DNA of 26,814 bases from an uncultured Solobacterium sp. (GTDB lineage: Bacteria > Bacillota_I > Bacilli_A > Erysipelotrichales > Erysipelotrichaceae). The stretch covers positions 1 through 26,814 of the forward strand of contig URYK01000035.1 of NCBI GenBank assembly GCA_900552125.1, read 5' to 3'. The notes under the pieces are model-generated. The model made no database searches, was not told where the DNA came from, and saw only the letters and a list, made by a program, of their open reading frames with translations. The stretch's first letter is position 1; each line of letters opens with the position of its first letter. The position numbers were made by a program, and so were the translations under genes. Of this stretch, positions 23,745 to 26,814 are shown in pieces.

Positions 23745-25007
23745 TTACTTAAAATTATTGTTTTTTTTCATCTTCATATAGAGATATAATGGTTTGTATG
23801 AACTTCCTTCTTCACTAAACTTTAATAATATCTTTTCTATAATATTAAGATATATTACTTCATTCTTATCTAATACTGGAAGAACTTTATTAGTTAAATA
23901 ATCAATACTTTGTTTTTTCGTACTAACATCATAGTTTTTAAAAAAATCATATAACAGCCAATCTGTTCTATCCCCTTTATTCTGTTCATCACATATTAAG
24001 TATTCTTTGGGAATATCTTCACCTAGCATTAAATAACAAAAAGACAGACATGAAAATATTCGAACAACATCTGTATCACAATACTTTAACGCATTTTTAT
24101 AAAATAATATGCTTTCTTTATAATTCTCTAAATCCATATTTATATCACCTAATGCCTGATTAAAGAAATAATATTGACCATTGGATAATGCTAATGACTT
24201 TAATAATGGCTGCATCTTCTTTATATATTCTTTTGTTGCATAAAAATCAAATCGAATTGTCACTATAGCTAAATCCCAATATATGTATAATTTCTGAATA
24301 TCATATTTTGAATCATGTATTTGATTTAGTATTCTCTCGTATCCTTTTTGGGCATCTACAAATCTTGATTCTCTTTTTAATTTATCCATTGCAAATCTTT
24401 GATTGGAGATGATTCTAGAATTATTATAATTATATTTAGAAAGAACATAATCAATTTTTTCACTTTCATGATAACTAGCATATACAAATAAATAATATAA
24501 CAACAAGTCATGTAAATTATTTTGAAATATGTCAGCTATCCTATCAAGATAAAAAAAATCTTTTTCTGTACAGAATTCTCTTTTGGTAAAGAAAAGTCTC
24601 AATACATTAAACAAATAGATAACTTCTTCATAGAATAAAATATTTTTTATATGTTTCATTTCCTCTAACATATCATCAATTATTTGTGCACATTTATCAT
24701 CCTCTTTACAATTCATCGCTTCAATTAATTGTTCAGAATACTTATCTATAATCTTATCCCAACAAGAATTCTCTATAACCTTTTTACCTAATTTATTTGC
24801 CGCAAAAATATAAACTTTGTCATTTAAAAGTTTTTCTCTTTTTTCCATAGCACAATAATCTCTACTTGAACATATTTGTACATTTAAATTAGAATCAGTA
24901 TAAAACCATTGTTTTTGCCATTTTCCTTGCTTTGTTTCTGTAAGATATTTATCTCTATAATACGGAATTAAAATATTTAATTTTGTCTTATATTCTTTAC
25001 TTAACAT
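23745..25007 (-). CDS. Large TPR-type regulator, RRNPP-like (peptide-sensing candidate)
   Basis: This 420-residue cytoplasmic protein starts at ATG 25007, with GGTGAT just upstream; an upstream TTG is less likely. The N-terminus has LIPYYRDKYL, and residues 46-75 (ICSSRDYCAMEKREKLLNDK, then VYIFAANKLGKK) resemble the last half of an XRE helix-turn-helix. The remaining 340 residues are all helical, with TPR-like pairs such as SNGQYYFFNQALGDINMDLE followed by NYKESILFYKNALKYCD. An N-terminal HTH plus C-terminal TPRs is the plan of Rgg/PlcR/PrgX-type peptide receptors. Its position just ahead of a tiny secreted-peptide gene on the same strand fits that plan. Family assignment is by shape, not by a strong motif, so confidence is moderate. 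Confidence 0.7.
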   Translation of the reverse strand: MLSKEYKTKLNILIPYYRDKYLTETKQGKWQKQWFYTDSNLNVQICSSRDYCAMEKREKLLNDKVYIFAANKLGKKVIENSCWDKIIDKYSEQLIEAMNCKEDDKCAQIIDDMLEEMKHIKNILFYEEVIYLFNVLRLFFTKREFCTEKDFFYLDRIADIFQNNLHDLLLYYLFVYASYHESEKIDYVLSKYNYNNSRIISNQRFAMDKLKRESRFVDAQKGYERILNQIHDSKYDIQKLYIYWDLAIVTIRFDFYATKEYIKKMQPLLKSLALSNGQYYFFNQALGDINMDLENYKESILFYKNALKYCDTDVVRIFSCLSFCYLMLGEDIPKEYLICDEQNKGDRTDWLLYDFFKNYDVSTKKQSIDYLTNKVLPVLDKNEVIYLNIIEKILLKFSEEGSSYKPLYLYMKMKKNNNFK

Positions 25008-25066
25008 AGCTATCACCAATTAAATTTTATCACATTATATAAGTGTCTACTATGACTAGATGGGAT

Positions 25067-25101
25067 AAATAAAACCTCACGATTTTCTCGCGAGGTTTTA
25101 T
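25067..25101 (-). terminator. Terminator after ftsH
   Basis: On the minus strand AAAACCTCGCGA pairs with TCGTGAGGTTTT (one G:U or mismatch in the middle), followed by ATTTAT. It starts just after the ftsH stop and separates ftsH from the inserted gene block. Confidence 0.85.
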
Positions 25102-25102
25102 C

Positions 25103-26814
25103 TTAGTTATTTTGATCATCTACATCTTTTTTTGTTAATTCTTTAAGAGCTGCATCAAAATCAATCTCTGGTTTCTTAGGCTCCTGTACTGGTTCTTGTT
25201 TAACTTCTTCCTGTGGCTGAGTAGTTCCATTAGCAGCTGCTTCTTTAGCCTGTTCTGCTCTTTCATCATCTTCAGGAGATGTTAATTTACCATATTTTAC
25301 TAAGTTATCAATCTGTTCACTAGTGATTGTTTCTTCTTCAATAAGATTTTCCGCAATCAATGTAAGCAGTTCTTTATTTTCTTCGATAATCTTAGTTGCT
25401 CTTGCATGACATTCATTAATAATCTTACGAATTTCTTTATCGATTTCAAATGCAATCTCACCAGAATAATTGCTTCCGCTTCCATAATCTCTTCCTAAGA
25501 AGACATTACCAGTACCATCATCATACTGAATTGGTCCTAAAGAAGACATACCCCAGCTTCTTACCATTGCCTTCGCAATCTTAGTTGCTTTCTGAATATC
25601 GTTGCTGGCACCTGCAGATACTTCATCAAACATAACTTCTTCTGCAACACGTCCACCCATTAAACCAGTAATCTGAGACATAAAGTCTGCTTTGGTTGGG
25701 AACATTTTTTCTTCTCTTGGTGTCATTAGATTATATCCGCCAGCTTCACCACGAGGAATAATTGTAACTTTTTCTACTTTATCAGCATCTTCTAGTTTCA
25801 ATCCAATAACTGCATGTCCTGCCTCATGGAAAGCAACTAGACGTTTTTCTTTTTCTGTATATTTCTTAGATTTTTTAGCAGGTCCCATCATTACACGGTC
25901 AATTGCTTCATCTAAGTCTTCCATCGTAATCATTTTACGTTTATCACGAACTGCAAGAATTGCACCTTCGTTTAAAACATTCTCCAAGTCAGCTCCAGAG
26001 AAACCTGGTGTTCTTTTTGCCAAGCTTTCAAGATTGATTTCTGGAGATAATTTTTTGTTTCTAGCATGTACTTTCAGGATTTCATAACGTCCACGTTTAT
26101 CTGGTAGATTAACAGTAATCTGACGGTCAAATCTTCCTGAACGTAAAAGTGCAGGGTCTAGAACATCAGGACGGTTTGTAGCGGCGATAATCACAATACC
26201 TTTATTTTCACCCATACCATCCATTTCAACCAACAACTGGTTCAATGTCTGTTCACGTTCATCATGTCCACCACCGACACCAGTTCCTCTTTGACGCCCC
26301 ACAGCATCAATTTCATCAATGAAGATGATACATGGTGCATTTTGTTTTGCTTTTTTAAACATATCACGCACACGTCCAGCACCAACACCAACGAACATTT
26401 CTACGAATTCAGAACCTGAAATCGAGAAGAATGGTACGCCGGCTTCACCCGCAACGGCTTTGGCCAGCAGCGTCTTACCAGTACCTGGAGGCCCTTCAAG
26501 CAGCACACCAGATGGAATCTTGGCCCCCAGCCGCGTGAATTTCTTTGGATTCTTCAAGAATTCAACGATTTCAACCAATTCTTGTTTCTCTTCTTCTTCA
26601 CCGGCAACATCTGAGAAACGAACTTTGTTTTTCTTAGCATCAGATGGCTTAGCCTTGGTCTTACCAAAGCTCATCACTCCACGGCCGCCGCCACCTTGAC
26701 CAGCTTGGCCCATCATCATGTAGAAGAAGAAAATCATGATGACTAATGGCAAGACAGTCAACAACAGGTTCATCCAGACGCTATTAGATTCTTCAGCACG
26801 AGTACTAATCTTTA
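25103..26814 (-). CDS. ftsH: ATP-dependent zinc metalloprotease FtsH (5' end beyond window)
   Basis: About 570 codons are visible, and the frame is still open at the window edge ([13 protein letters not shown] precedes MNLLL), so the Met at 26773 is internal. TM2 is [21 protein letters not shown]1 and the extracytoplasmic domain lie outside. The AAA module has Walker A GPPGTGKT, Walker [12 protein letters not shown] and the SRH with [18 protein letters not shown]. The zinc site is [10 protein letters not shown] with a later Asp ligand. The C-terminal tail is acidic and low in complexity. The enzyme degrades unassembled membrane proteins and some cytoplasmic regulators. Codon use in the part upstream of about 26430 is clearly GC-richer than in the rest, a possible mosaic or assembly join. 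Confidence 0.98.
   Translation of the reverse strand, partial: KISTRAEESNSVWMNLLLTVLPLVIMIFFFYMMMGQAGQGGGGRGVMSFGKTKAKPSDAKKNKVRFSDVAGEEEEKQELVEIVEFLKNPKKFTRLGAKIPSGVLLEGPPGTGKTLLAKAVAGEAGVPFFSISGSEFVEMFVGVGAGRVRDMFKKAKQNAPCIIFIDEIDAVGRQRGTGVGGGHDEREQTLNQLLVEMDGMGENKGIVIIAATNRPDVLDPALLRSGRFDRQITVNLPDKRGRYEILKVHARNKKLSPEINLESLAKRTPGFSGADLENVLNEGAILAVRDKRKMITMEDLDEAIDRVMMGPAKKSKKYTEKEKRLVAFHEAGHAVIGLKLEDADKVEKVTIIPRGEAGGYNLMTPREEKMFPTKADFMSQITGLMGGRVAEEVMFDEVSAGASNDIQKATKIAKAMVRSWGMSSLGPIQYDDGTGNVFLGRDYGSGSNYSGEIAFEIDKEIRKIINECHARATKIIEENKELLTLIAENLIEEETITSEQIDNLVKYGKLTSPEDDERAEQAKEAAANGTTQPQEEVKQEPVQEPKKPEIDFDAALKELTKKDVDDQNN

Overview
The window is AT-rich DNA with strong AGGAGG-type ribosome binding sites, LicT/BglG antitermination leaders, a T-box and class II lysS. 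These point to a low-GC Firmicute, most likely an anaerobic gut member. Erysipelotrichia-like bacteria are my best guess, from gene content and codon use; this is an inference, not a proof. Most genes lie on the minus strand.

Positions 1-1090 hold a sugar-PTS control locus. A truncated LicT/BglG antiterminator gene (minus) and a stand-alone EIIA-Glc-type gene (plus) diverge. Each has its own sigma-A promoter, a RAT or RAT-like element and an overlapping terminator. Positions 1140-5110 hold a broken CE1-type esterase lipoprotein gene, an aldo/keto reductase and an EFR1-type flavodoxin/ferredoxin protein on the minus strand, with a divergent LysR regulator. Positions 5110-10290 are an accessory stretch. 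It contains a HAD phosphatase, a PPP-type phosphatase, a broken small gene, an uncharacterised gene, a small HD hydrolase, an IS200-type transposase relic with its RBS-hiding hairpin, an EEP-fold enzyme, and an orphan plus-strand gene facing paired inverted repeats.

From 10288 to the end lies the housekeeping series ftsH - hslO - dusB - lysS, read on the minus strand. This order is widely conserved in Firmicutes, but here it is split twice. A PepF-like oligopeptidase and a bacterial PH-domain gene sit between dusB and lysS. A block of about 8.8 kb sits between ftsH and hslO. In transcription order the block holds a TPR regulator of RRNPP-like appearance, a 44-residue Cys-rich peptide, a 119-residue secreted protein, a lipoprotein, an ABC ATPase with its permease, an XRE protein with a glycine-pentad repeat tail, and a MATE exporter. 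This block is the best candidate for an undescribed system. It reads as a peptide-signalling or peptide-secretion/immunity cassette, but that function is inferred from layout only.

Two quality or evolution points deserve attention. The last roughly 400 bases, the 5' part of ftsH, use visibly GC-richer, AAG/CTG/GGC-type codons than the rest of the same gene. Several gene relics (positions 1148-1233, 1234-2249, 6722-7000, 8159-8339 and 18585-18635) show a region with ongoing gene decay.
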